Below, piece after piece: positions 1 to 11,019 of a DNA stretch of 64,000 bases. Made by a program: the position numbers and the translations under genes. Numbering within the stretch: the first letter of the stretch is position 1; the number at the start of each line of letters is the position of its first letter. This DNA comes from Aspidapion aeneum (taxonomy: Eukaryota > Arthropoda > Insecta > Coleoptera > Brentidae): contig OY755047.1 in assembly GCA_963576565.1 (NCBI GenBank), positions 33,586,851 through 33,650,850 on the forward strand, written 5' to 3'. Below the pieces are notes generated by a model, which was not told the DNA's origin, searched no databases, and saw only the letters and a program-made list of their open reading frames with translations.

Positions 1-1473
1 CATTTGACGTATGTCACTAGAATATACAACACTATAAAGGCGAAAAGTAAGCAATATTGACACAATATCTCTTTGGAGTTTAGGTCCTACCAATAAAATA
101 GAATTTAAGCTACGACTATTTGAGGTCTTGGCAGATGCATCAAAAACAATTCGAATTTTTGACAAGTCACCATCTGCCTTCACAACTGGGTGGTGTGGAA
201 TAAAATATGAATGGAAGTCAGGGCTAGAATTGGCCAATTTCATATGCCCCTGGTCTAGGTAATCCTGAACAAAGTCTTTGTACGCACTATACAAAGCAGG
301 ATTTTTCAACAATCGGTTTTCCATCATATTAAATCTACGCAATGCTTGACCTTTAGAGTTACCAAGTTCTTGTCGAGGCTCTCTGAAAGGCAAGCGAACG
401 ACATATCTGCCGGACTCAGTTCTTGAATGAGTGGTAGCAAATATTTTTTCACACAAATCCTCATCAGAGGAAAGAGGGATTTTTTGAGGGGTCGATTCTA
501 GTTCCCAAAACTTTTGTAAGGTACTATCCAATCGAGATTCTATAGGGGAAGACACTGAGGTCAACAAACTAATGGGTTTTTGAGTTTTACGAGGACCATC
601 AATACCACCAAGGAGTATTCAACCAAATATTGAATTAATGGCACAAGGTCCTCCATTTTCTCCTTTTTTAAAGCCAGGCACAAGCATCTGACCAAACAAA
701 TCAACACCAATTAAAAGGTCTACACTACTAGGTTGTCCAAAATTAGGATCAGCAAAATCTAAATTTTTTAGGTATAGCCACTGAATAGAATCATATTCTA
801 CAACAGTCACAGGTATGGTTCCACAAATTTTAGGAATAAGAATGGCACCACAGGAAAACAAACTATCAGGAAACTTGGACGAGCTTATCTGCAATGTTAC
901 ATTGCCATCTGATGTACTAGAAATCATGCCATTTATTCCTTCAATAGGAGTTTTATTCGGAGCTACTTTAAGTCCTAACCTCTCAGCCAAAGAGACGGTT
1001 ACAAAGGATGCTTCACTAGCGAAATCTAAAATTGCCCGACAAGACACAAACTTTTTGTTGGCATCTACCACTAAAACTTCGGCAGTTGCAAAAAGCACAG
1101 GTCTCCTCTTACGAGGTTCAAAATGGTTGCTACTGGGTGTAGCGGTACACAATGCCTGTTGGGCACCTTCACTATTAAGTATAGGGGGGGTCTTCCCTGG
1201 ACGATCAACTTGGGGGCTCGGAGAGCTTTTCACAAAGTGCAACAGGGAATGGTGAAGACCCTGGCACTGACGACACGTGGCATTTGTAGGGCATTGAGAT
1301 ACACCATGTTTGCCAAAGCAGTTAAAACACAATCGTTCACGCTTAACAATTTGATGGCGCTGACCTACTTCTAATTCCAGAAATCTGGTACACTTCACAA
1401 GGGGATGGTAGGGCTGTTGCTGGCAATAAACACATCCTTTATTACCAGACTGGCCCGCTCCAGTCAATAACAC
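1..1473 (-). pseudogene. BEL/Pao pol: zinc knuckles, protease, start of RT
   Basis: The first 284 codons hold three zinc-knuckle-like motifs (C14-C17-H23-C28, C49-C52-H57-C62, C68-C71-H) and then a DUF1758 retropepsin. The active-site Asp (about D150) is followed by Phe-Ala, where related elements have Ser/Thr-Gly/Ala. The other two BEL/Pao copies in this window have D-S-G and D-S-A. A TGA at 619-621 sits where the family has a Trp codon, just after 'NSIFG'. Translation continues in the same frame without a further stop to position 1, covering the linker and the beginning of RT. The protein is therefore broken by a point stop and probably had a damaged protease. Confidence 0.85.
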
Positions 1474-2423
1474 AGGATAGGGTGGTTTGCCACCCTTCCT
1501 AGGGGGTAGAGAAGTGAGACCTCCTTCGGCTTATTCAAAAGAGAACTATTTTCCAAAGCCCGACAATTTTTCTCTAAGAATTTAAACAAATCTTTATAGG
1601 ACGGGATTTCCTTATCACTATACTCAATCTCAAACTGAGTTTTCAATGGGGTATCAACTTTTTGCAAAAGAAGAATCATTTTAGCAAAATCTAAAAGGTC
1701 TACATCATCATAGTTTGACAATGCTTCCAAATTTTCCCGGAAAGTGGACAACAATAACCTCAAATCATGTGGGTTGCTCGATTTTGCAGAAGGGGCTTGA
1801 CAAATAGACGTCCAATAATTTGTTACCAAAAGTCTTTTATTATTAAAGCGTCTAATCATTGCATCGAAGGCTACTCGATAATTATCAGAGGTTAGCGGTA
1901 TGTTCCTAATTACAGATGCAGCCTCTCCCACCAGAGCGGTATTCAAGGCTTGAAATTTAGCTATTTCACTCATGTCAGCTTTTTCGTGCACAAGTGACTT
2001 AAACATATCAAAAAAGGTGGGCCATTTTTTAAGATTACCGTCAAAATGGGGTACCTCTATTCTTTTAATTTCAAGACCCCTGTCCATATTTACCAGGGAA
2101 TGGTTCAAAATTGTCTGTGAGGCATCTTGGTAATCCTCTGGATAGAACTCACGACAAATCGATCTAATTGTGTACTTCATTTCATCAAATTCTTGAACTA
2201 AAATTTCCTGACTTTCTTGTATCTGATCACTACTATCCAAGCTTATAATTTCAAAATGCAATGCATCGAAGTGACTTACCAAAGAAGGCACATCTTCCCA
2301 TCTGGGTTTCAACTTTTTTGCCTTCTCTGCATTGCCTTGGGCTTCGACGGCTCTATTATAAGTTGTTTTTAATTTATTAAAAACGCTATTTTGTTGTTTT
2401 TTCAAAACTTTTATGTCAGACAT
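1464..2423 (-). pseudogene. BEL/Pao gag (DUF1759)
   Basis: The frame has 319 codons and starts at the ATG at 2421-2423. Residues about 115-300 match the DUF1759 gag core of Pao elements: 'PHFDGNLKKWPTFFDMF', then 'IAKFQALNTALVGEA', then 'RRFNNKRLL'. The N-terminal 110 residues are charged and probably helical. In the family this protein is the capsid/nucleocapsid precursor and is joined to pol in one frame. Here the frame ends at 1464 in a region overlapping the next frame by 10 nt, with the two frames differing. That is most simply a decay frameshift; a programmed shift cannot be excluded, although the intact BEL/Pao copy at 49.9-55.2 kb uses a single frame. Confidence 0.85.
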
Positions 2424-4170
2424 GACAAAGCGGTTTTTATCAGATACAAAAAGGCTATCAACACCCGGGTACGATTCGCTAAGAACGCGGCAACAATCTC
2501 GCGCTTAACGAAAGCAAAAAACGAAGGTAAATTTCGACGGATTTCACACAAACAAATTCGAAACCCGACGAAAAATCAACAATTTTCTAACCTCGGAGGT
2601 AAACAAAACAACACGTGAAGTGAGGTTAGAACACACGAACGTCAATGAAATGTCAGCCAGCAAGAAAAAAAAACGGGGGGGGCCCGGGCCTCTGCCAAAT
2701 GTCGAACGGGGGTTTTTTTTTATCGCCGCACGATAATAAACCAAACTCAGGGCAACCAACCTTTCAAAACCATGCGGACTCTAAAAAAAACCGGTACAAA
2801 AACAACAATGTCCGAATCTGGCAAAAAAACGATAAAATATGGTTGCTGCAAAAAAACTATAATTACCAATTTTTTGACAAAAAAAAACTGTAAAATCCAA
2901 AGGGCTTTTTCAAAACATCCGGTTCGAAGGACCAAATAGAGATCTGAGCCCTGAAGGGGAGAAAAATTAGAGATATCCCAAAAAAATAACCCCAAAAATT
3001 AAATTCGCCCCGCCTGGGAAAACAGAGTCTATTAAACTAAAAAAAACAATGGAAAAAATCGGCAACACGCTAGAAGCTTACCTTCTGTGATTCTGCAACA
3101 TTCTCTGGCGGCGCCGCCCGTTTCTTGCGTCTGGAATTTCGGTCTTCAACCCGAAAACACATGTGTCTTCCCCTAGTTTTTTGGCGGAAGTCATTTCTTC
3201 ATTCCCCTGTCACACACGGGGTGGCGCTTCAAACTTCCAGCGTGAGAAAAAAACGCGAATGATTTCAATAAAATGATCAGGTGATCAAAAAGAAAATAGC
3301 TTTCAACAAAGCGAGAAATTATCACCTGATCGGACATTTTCCCAAACCGGACTTTCCTTTTTTGAAGGTTTTTGCAGAAAGCCCAAAATATCAAAACAAA
3401 CTTTAAGGTTAGGTTTTCCCAAAAATTCAAAATAAAGCAATAAAGAAAAAAATAACTGGCAGTATTAAACAAAGGGCATGTAAAGCTTTTTCAAATAATT
3501 TTATTAAAAAGCACAATGATTTAGTGTCTGCTAATAAATCTTTGAATAAGAACTCAGACAAAGATGATGACACTCAAAGAAAAATTAAAAAACTAAAAGC
3601 TTAGGTTTGATATGTCTTTGAAAGACTTGTATAGATTTGAAGTTACTAACGATATTATGTAGGTACCTAATATGTACCTGAAGATATTAGAGTGCAAATT
3701 TTGTATGATTTTTTATTTTATAGATTTAGTTCTTTTATCCATAATAAACACATATATCAAAAAAATATTTTTTAAAATTTTTGCCTATAAAAGAACAAAA
3801 ATGTTTTGTTAATATATTTAAATTGTATAAAAACATATAATATATTAAGCAATACAATAAGAATCCTTGGACTCCTAAGATCACGTGATCGCAGACTTGC
3901 TTATAACGCGCCATGGCCGGTCTTTATCGTTGGCTGCGCTACCACATAAAGCGATAGTTCACTTATTCTTTAAATTCTCCCCCAAGAGTTAATAGGGACC
4001 TGTTGCATGTCCAATTTTTGACTTATCCTTTATTTGAAGCATGCGCAGTTACCTGGTATGAACTTTATCCCTTATTAAAACATAATGTTTAAGTGTACTT
4101 GTGTTCGAATAAGGCGGGCTACTAGGTCCTTTATTTAATGACAGTGTGGGCGCGCATATACCGTTATGAC
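2424..4170. other. Unannotated stretch, probably BEL/Pao leader and LTR plus flank
   Basis: No gene is supported here. The left part should contain the 5' leader and LTR of the BEL/Pao element, and GC-rich sequence at 3080-3240 is compatible with an LTR. An open frame on the plus strand at about 3413-3604 encodes a lysine-rich tail ending in 'RKIKKLKA'. It has no start codon or recognised domain and is only a possible exon remnant. The remainder is AT-rich. Confidence 0.3.
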
Positions 4171-4862
4171 AAAATGTAATTTATTTATATATTTATTTAT
4201 TTACGGCCAATGTCATTTTACAAATTTGATTATTAATCGAAACTACATAATACAAAAGTGAATATTAATTAGAAAATAAAATTGGATATTACTTAAATCT
4301 ATGAAATTACTTAAATCTATGATATCATACATATAATAGAACACAATTTACATTTTATACTTAGTTAACTAGAGTACAAGTTTCAAGTTTAAAATTTCAA
4401 GTTTACAAAGGTTAAATTAAAAAAATTTAAGTTCACGTTTTAGTTTTTAGTTATTAGTTTTTCGTCTATGACCACGTATGAAACTGATAGTAGGTGGCAA
4501 AAGTGAAGCATGGAAACACTATCCTGTCATGAAATATTATAAGTAACTAGTTCATGTTCAGTCTGACAACAGGACCCTCAGTTGTCTTTGGAAAGTTTTT
4601 AAGTCGCAAAAGAAATCAAGGGATTCAAATGAAATAAAACAATTGCGTCCATAATTGGTACAATGGAATGGGACATGAAAAGTTTGAATTCGTCTAGTAT
4701 TAACAGGGGGTACATGTAGAGCGATTGAGGAGGTAAGAACTGTACAGTCCGGGACTGAGTTTAGGATTTTGAAGAGGGTGATGAGGTCATGATATTTGCG
4801 TCTATCCTGTAAGGTTGATAGATCTAATTGCTTACATAGCTCAGTATAATTGTAGTCACTAT

Positions 4863-5263
4863 TAGAGACCCTGTATGTATGACTTATTTTAAATAAAAGA
4901 GACGCGACAATCTCTCCAAAGTCAAATTTATTTAAGTGAAAACAAATGATGAAAATATCGGTCCTCTATACTCTAGCGTTGTTTAGAGAGAGACGCACCT
5001 TCTGTCCTTGTTAAGTCATAAGCGTGAGAAAATAAAAATCAACGGTTTTACCAAAACCTATACAGGGGGTGCGGACAAACGTGTTTGTTTATATGTTGCA
5101 TGCTGATTGATGTCACTCACCGCTGACCATTTACATTATTTTACTAAAACGCCAATGAACTTGGCAAGAAAATAACATAACCAAAAAATGTTAATTTCAG
5201 TGACTTTGATGGGTTTGTCGCGTCTCTCTTTTGTAAAAATATGTCATACATACAGGGTCTCTA
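4863..5263. mobile_element. hAT-type MITE inside LINE ORF2
   Basis: Perfect 21-bp terminal inverted repeats (4863-4883 and 5243-5263, starting TAGAGACCCTG) extend imperfectly to about 47 bp. The flanking 8-mers GTCACTAT (4855-4862) and GTCTCTAT (5264-5271) match at 7 of 8 positions. A TIR starting Y-A-R-N-G with an 8-bp duplication is the hAT signature. The element is 401 bp with no transposase frame, so it is non-autonomous. It is younger than the LINE it interrupts. Confidence 0.88.
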
Positions 5264-7191
5264 GTCTCTATCACGAAAGAATTTAAAATGAATGTGATGT
5301 AAAAACTTCTTCTGAACTCTCTCTAGTCGGTTAATATGGTAGGCATATTGAGAGTCCCATACCGATTGGGCATATTCTAAATGGCCGCGAACTAATAAAC
5401 AGTAAAGAGTCTTTAGTGCCTGGATGGTCTGAAAGATCTTTTGATAAAACCCAACATACGCAGAGATTTACTAATGATAGAATCAATGTGGGGCACCAAG
5501 GACAATCTGTCGTCTTCAATTATTCCAAGATCTCGGATGTAGAACAGTAGAGAGTGGTGTGCCTTCAATATGGTAGATAAAGTCTGTTTTAATTTGGCGG
5601 CGAGAGAATTTGATGACATGACATTTAGATGTATTGAGATGCATACCGTATTTGCGGCACCATGAAGCAAACCTATCAAGGTCCCCCTGCAGTGCTGTGC
5701 AGCCTTCTGGATTCATTATAATTTTAAACGCTTTGAAGTCGTCAGCAAACTGCAGGAAGTCACTTGAATTGAAGCACGGTGCAACACTGTTTATAACAAG
5801 GTTGAATAGAAGTGGGGCAATGTGGGAGCCTTGTGGAACTCCAGAGGACACGACTATTTCTTTGGACAGGAAATTGTTCACCTTTACGATTTGTGTGCGT
5901 CCAGTTAGTAGGCTCTCAATCCAGGAAAGCAAAGAACCATCTACTCCCAGTGATTTAAGCGTAGTGATGGTTATGTTGTGTGGGAGTTTATCGAAGGCTT
6001 TGGAGAAGACCGTATAGATGGCATGAATCTCGGCTCCCTTCTCCAAAGCTTGTAACAGGGAGTTAGTATACGGTAGAAGATTGAGCTCGGTGTTGCGGCC
6101 TGTGCAGAAACCAAATTGTTGGTCGATGATAAGAGATGAAAGGCAGGAACTGAAATATTTGGCAACAATTTTTTCAAAGAGTATTGGGATGGTGCTTATG
6201 ATAGAAATTGGTCTATAGTTCTTAACATTGGATTTATCACCAGACTTATGGATGGGAACGACATAACTCGATTTCCAGAATGAAGGAAAGTGGCCACTTT
6301 CGAGTGATTTGTTGAAAATTATATGAAGTGGACGGGCTAAGATGAATGAACAGTTTTTGAGGAATAAGGGATGAATGTTGTCAGGGCCTGGGCCTTTGCG
6401 GGGGTTGAGTTCGCTAAGTTTAGTGAAGATTTCAGAGATAGATGGTGAGTATTTGGTCAAATAGGTGATTGGATGACATCTCATTAGGGCTGTCAGGGTT
6501 GTCAGATGAGTAGACAGAGGAGAAGTAAGATGCAAATAGGTTTGCCGCTTCGGGTCCCATGGTCACGCTTTGGTTGCCTAGATGAAGAACATTTGGAATG
6601 CTAGGAGATTTCCGTTGCGAATTGACATAGTCCCAGAACTGCTTGGAATTGCTGCTAAGACTTCTCTCAGTGTTTTGTACAAAATCTATGTGGCATTCTC
6701 TGGAAAGATGCTTGCATTGAGACCCTAAATCAGAAAATATGAGATAATCTTGCTCTGATTCGAAGCTTTTGAAGTTTGCATGTGCTATTTTTTCTGAATC
6801 GTGAGGTTTATAGGTTCACAACAGAACCATCTTGGAAACTTCCCAGTTGGGACTTTTTTGTTGGAACAAAGAGATCTAGGCAATCGTAGATTATTTCGTA
6901 GAACATGTTGATCATGTTGTTTACATCTAGGTTATTGAGCAAGTCGTCCCACTGAAACGTTCCCAAATATTCATTCACAAAAGTAAAGTCTGCCGATTCG
7001 AAATTATAGTAGAATCTTTCTGGTGTTAAAGTGACTACTCTGTGATACGAAGTAGCGATAGTGAGGTTAAAATGTAAGGGAGGGTGCTGTTGGTCTAAAG
7101 GGGTTACCAGAGGGTCAAATTGAGAGACTGATAGGTGTGTGTGACATAAAATTAGGTCTAGAATTACATTGTTTGAATTTACAATAGAGTT

Positions 7192-7459
7192 AGACTGAAA
7201 GAAATTTTTAAAGGCGCAGCAATCAGATATAATCGCGATCTTCTGGATATTAAGTGGAGAGACGTAGGTGTCAGCACGTGGATGTGCACATGCGCATATA
7301 TCCTCGTTGGTCCATCTAGCTTTTGAGACTGAAAGAAATTTTTAAAGGCGCAGCAATCAGATATAATCGCGATCTTCTGGATATTAAGTGGAGAGACGTA
7401 GGTGTCAGCACGTGGATGTGCACATGCGCATATATCCTCGTTGGTCCATCTAGCTTTTG
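7192..7459. repeat. 134-bp perfect-looking tandem duplication in LINE endonuclease
   Basis: Positions 7192-7325 are repeated at 7326-7459 with no difference visible by eye. The period (134) is not a multiple of three, so the duplication shifts the ORF2 frame. The near-identity suggests a recent event or an assembly artefact. Confidence 0.92.
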
Positions 7460-7895
7460 GTAGGTTGAAGTCTCCCGCTATGCATAGCTCTACATTCAGG
7501 TAACAATCGGTTATGTAGTCTACTGAATCACTAAACATTTGGTAGCATTCAACTGGGTAAGTAGACACATCCGATGATGGATAGTATTTTGGGGATTCCA
7601 ATTGAGACAAAGATTTGTTCTAATGGGTAAGTAGTGTTTAGTTTGGTAGAAGGAATTGATCTATGTACAGCAATTAGAACACCGCCCATACTTTCTTTGT
7701 GGCTGGTTTGTCGGGAGCGGTCCTTTCTAAAGATACAGTAGTTATTTAAGCCAAGTTCGTCATCTGGGATGTCATGGGAAAGGTTTGTTTCTGTTAGCAT
7801 TATGATGCGATAGTCATAAACAGAAATGTTATATAGTAATTTTCGAAGTTTAGTTCGAAGACGACGAACGTTTTGGTAATACGTGCTTAAATTCT

Positions 7896-8805
7896 CTAAT
7901 TTATTTCGACATTGGCCTCTTTTAAGTTTTTCGAACCTGGAACAATTTGGGGAGTACCTTTGGTGTACTTAACTTGTATGTTTTTCTCTCCCTTAGCCAC
8001 TCGGGATTTATAATCACTCCAAACCCGTTTGTCTATTTGCTGTTGCTTCCGTGTAAGGTCTAGGCTTATGTATATATTCTTGTTTTTCAGTTTCTTGCGG
8101 TTACGAATTAGGGCTATAGTGTCATCGTGGGACTGGAGACATAGCCTTATAGAGCAAGCCCCTTTTGAATTGGGTTTGCCAACTCTGGTAGAGTTTAACA
8201 CTGTGGGTGGATTGTCTGTCAGGATTTTTAAAATTGTAGCAATATCTGCCATCAGTGCCTTTTTCAGGAGCATTGAAAATCATGACGTTATTGGAGCGGG
8301 TGTGGCGGTCTTGGAGTTCGTGCCATAGCTCATTATTGTCAAGAGCTGGATTTTGTTGTATGATCGTGGTTATTGAGGAGTTTTGGCTTAGGTTTTGGTC
8401 CATGTTGTTGATTCGGGTTTCAAATGTTTTGTTAGTTTTACAGAGAGAGTCAATAGTTTCTTTAAGGGTCTGCAACTGATCAGTTATTAATGGAATTTGT
8501 GAAACATTTTGTTGCAATAAAGTAATGTCTTCTTCTATTTTGTTAAACCGTTTAACCAGACCAAGTAGTTGTTTTGCATTGTTTAGGCAATCAGGACACA
8601 AAAACTGGATGATCCGCTTTTTAAGGATGATTGAGCGAATTTCTGTGGGACTGATGCTACAGCATGTCTTGCAGATGATTTGTTGCCAGTGATCGCAAGG
8701 GTAGCCAAATGTATCCCCACCCTTAGGTTTGGTAAAGGTCACTTGCGTTGAACACTTGTGGCAAGTGCCAGACATGTTCACGAATAGGGGTCTAGTGTTC
8801 TGCAA
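7896..8805 (-). pseudogene. LINE ORF1 (PHD-like zinc finger, coiled coil, RNA-binding region)
   Basis: The frame beginning at 8805 encodes a Cys/His-rich N terminus (residues about 14-65; C-x2-C, C-x-H, C-x2-C, C-x2-C) of the PHD-like type found in CR1/Jockey ORF1 proteins. A predicted coiled coil follows (about 70-135), then the start of an RRM-like part ('NNVMIFNAPE'). The frame shifts at about 8255-8275, and the C-terminal half ('RVGKPN', 'RNRKKLKNKNIYISLDL', a basic tail) continues in the overlapping frame 7896-8273. In intact elements this protein coats the RNA and is needed for target-primed reverse transcription. Here it would be truncated. Confidence 0.8.
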
Positions 8806-8849
8806 TTAAAACTGAACACACCCCTGCTCTCGGTGGAGTAAAATGTAAT

Positions 8850-10375
8850 GTAAATTTAAAATATTTATAATATCAGACAGGTTATTTCAAGAGCTGCCAA
8901 TGCGGGTTAATCGGCAGATTTAGTTTTATGCCAATTATTAAAAATTATTTTTTATAAAAATTGGTAGAAATGTGTTTATACTTTTTTCTAAAGAAATGTG
9001 TTGTTTGGCAACAGTGATTACGAACTAAACAAAAATCATCAAGGTGTTTTGAAGTGCCCAAAAAAAGAAGAAGAAGTACTATATTTTCCTTGCAGTTTTT
9101 CACTGGTATTAGTTTTTCAGTTTTTCCCTAGTTGTTTGTGGAACTTTTTAATTAATTTTGTCTACAGAACACAAATCAGACATTTAAAAGATAAATACAG
9201 GATAACAAAAATAACGCAAATAAAAATTGTATCTGTAAAAGGTAAAAATTGGACTTCTAAATATTACGTGACATTTGTTGCTTCATTTCACATTACTAAA
9301 GAATAAAGTTAGCTAATGGAGTGCCTGCAAAATATCCCTGATGTCAGTCTTGTCAATTAATGCAATTGCACGTTTTGCGTGCATTTTCATGTCTGACCGT
9401 GAATTTTGCGACCATTGCGTGCTTTTTTAACATAAAATGCAAAATCAGAAGCTTTAAGAACCTAAAGATAAGTTACTTGTTAGTCTATTGCAAAAAATGT
9501 ACTATATTTTTTAGTTAGGCAGATACTTATTATTTCAAATAAACTTTAATTGATGTTTTTTCATTTTGGTAAAATTTAGGCAAAAAAAAATATGTTTACC
9601 TGATTGTTATTATTTTTATATTTACAGGCCATTTTTTATAAATAGATTTTTCTCTTAGCTTAGAAATGTGACAGGTTTTAGGGATTTAAAGATAAAAACA
9701 CTTTATAACTATGTTTTAACAGTGACTTTTATTTAAATTTTTTAAGGACTTAAATAAAACAGATGAAAAAGTTGTGGTTACTAAGTTTTAAATGGACTTA
9801 AAAAAAGGTTACTAATTTATTTAAAAACATGAATAAAAACAAAAAAAATTAACAGCTTTTTACTGAATGTCTAGCAATCCAGATGTAATATTAATGTTTA
9901 TAGTTTTCTCTTGACTGTGACAAATTTAAAATATCTACACCGGTAAACTAAAAACTTAAATTAGCGCTCTAGAGGAGATTCATCTAGGAAAGAAGTTAGT
10001 TGTATCACTGGGTAGCGAAGCGCAGGGTTTTGTACGTTACAAGATCGTATAAGAAGACTTAAAAAAATGTAACCTCATGAAGAATTCTAAGCTCAATTTT
10101 CGACAATGAATCCTAAGTATATTCCTTTTTAACCAATCAGAAAGTCAATCGTTACGTAGTTTGTAAAAGACCATGTAAGTCTGACTGCTTTCTTGGTTAT
10201 TTCACTGGTGAATTTGTAAGCGTGCCCTAGTATAAAATTTCATTACAAAAACAAAACCCTGCTCTGCTGTACATCAAGTCATTTCAGGTTTTTATACAAT
10301 AAAAAATACAATTTCATTTACCAGCTAGCTAGGTTTCATCAAATAACTTACTTTTGACGTGAAAAATCAATATCG
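8850..10375. other. AT-rich stretch without recognised genes
   Basis: I see no supported coding region. Open frames such as 8998-9306 are low-complexity and carry no motif. There are minor palindromic words near 9355-9400, and a short element-like segment at 9960-10260 with the inverted words GCAGGGTTTTGTAC and CAAAACCCTG. Nothing can be assigned. Confidence 0.5.
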
Positions 10376-11019
10376 AAGGTCTTTATACTTTTACACAGGT
10401 TACATACAGGTCATTGAACCTGACTGGCCAACTGTGATCAGAATAAAAAATCTACGACACGGGATTGCCTTAAACCATTTGCTTTATGGAAACCCGATGA
10501 CGAAGCTACAGTCCTCCAGTTAAGTTGTAAATGATGATACAAAATAAATAAAGTACTGTAGGCAACCTGTGTAAAAGTATAAAGACCTTGCTAAATGCCC
10601 AAGGTCTTTATACTTTTACACAAGTTATCTACAGAATTTGAAAGATCATTGAACCTGACTGCCCAACTGTGATCAGATTAAAAGATCTAGTTTACATACT
10701 TCAAACCATTTGTTTGGAAACCCGATGACGAAGCCACAGTTAAGTTCACATGACTGGTGAAATTCTGTAGGCAACCTGTGTAAAAGTAAAATACTTACAC
10801 TTTATAAAAAAATTTACTTTTACACAGGTTACCTACAAAATTTAAGAATTCATTGAACCTGACTGGCCAACTCTATCATCAGATTAAAGAATCTACATCA
10901 CCGGATTGCCTTACACTATTTGTTTTATGGAAGCCCGGTAACGCAGCTACAGTCGTCCAGTTAAATTCACATGACTGGTCAAATTCTGTAGACAACCTGT
11001 GTAAAAGTATAAAGACCTT
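10376..11019. repeat. Three consecutive copies of one palindromic MITE
   Basis: Unit 1 spans 10376-10589, unit 2 10601 to about 10792 and unit 3 about 10811-11019. Each unit begins with a form of AAGGTCTTTATACTTTTACA and ends with its reverse complement; the inner termini of units 2 and 3 are eroded. The interiors align with one another: 'CATTGAACCTGACTGG', 'GGAAACCCGATGACG', 'CACATGACTGGT'. The sequence after units 1 and 3 is also related (GCTAAATGCC / GCTCAATGCC). That points to tandem duplication of a unit with flank rather than three independent insertions. No protein is encoded. Confidence 0.85.

Larger units (their letters stand above)
1..2423 (-). mobile_element. BEL/Pao LTR retrotransposon, 5' half (decayed, cut by window edge)
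   Basis: The minus strand carries, in order, a DUF1759-type gag, CCHC zinc knuckles, a DUF1758-type aspartic protease and the beginning of the reverse transcriptase. The RT region reaches the window edge at the conserved 'DIRQM' block, so the rest of RT, RNase H, integrase and the 3' LTR lie to the left. The 5' LTR should lie to the right of 2423. GC-richer sequence at about 3080-3240 may belong to it, but no LTR pair can be matched, so the outer end is not defined. The element is inactive: there is a frame change between gag and pol and a stop inside pol. Confidence 0.9.
4558..7900 (-). pseudogene. LINE ORF2: endonuclease and reverse transcriptase, multiply broken
   Basis: The apurinic-type endonuclease starts near 7800 ('MLTETNLS', 'GGVLIAV') and shows 'IAGDFNLPKARW' near 7470. 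It then loses frame at the 134-bp duplication (7192-7459). The RT core lies at 5516-6535: 'GPGPDNI', 'NYRPISI', 'SKAFDKL', 'SGVPQGSHIAPLLF' and the catalytic 'FADD'. After frame slips at about 5520-5400 the C-terminal region continues ('SLRMLGFIKRSF', 'LEYAQSVWDSQYAYHI'). It is interrupted by the hAT MITE at 4863-5263 and resumes at about 4850, ending with TGA at 4558-4560. The thumb-like C terminus can be read on both sides of the MITE, which proves that the MITE inserted into coding sequence. Confidence 0.85.
4181..8839 (-). mobile_element. Full-length Jockey/CR1-like LINE with 10-bp target duplication
   Basis: The direct repeat AAAATGTAAT at 4171-4180 and 8840-8849 brackets a minus-strand non-LTR retrotransposon of about 4.66 kb. 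Its 3' end is a (TAAA)n-like tail (plus strand about 4181-4204). It has two reading frames: ORF1 with a PHD-like zinc finger and coiled coil, and ORF2 with an endonuclease and a reverse transcriptase. Matching target duplications show that this was a complete insertion and not 5'-truncated. It is now dead: ORF1 is frameshifted, a 134-bp tandem duplication breaks the endonuclease, and a 401-bp hAT MITE sits in the C-terminal part of ORF2. The exact clade (CR1 or Jockey) is not resolved by eye. Confidence 0.85.

Noticed and set aside
3413..3604. Lysine-rich plus-strand frame as an exon
   Set aside because: No start codon, no recognised domain and no supporting neighbours. Kept only as a note in the flank entry.
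5634..6017. 127-codon plus-strand frame
   Set aside because: Antisense to the LINE reverse transcriptase core.
8029..8479. Open frames on the plus strand over LINE ORF1
   Set aside because: Shadows of the minus-strand ORF1, with no motifs of their own.
10376..11019. CRISPR array
   Set aside because: The repeats are about 200 bp with palindromic ends and related interiors, and the genome is clearly eukaryotic.
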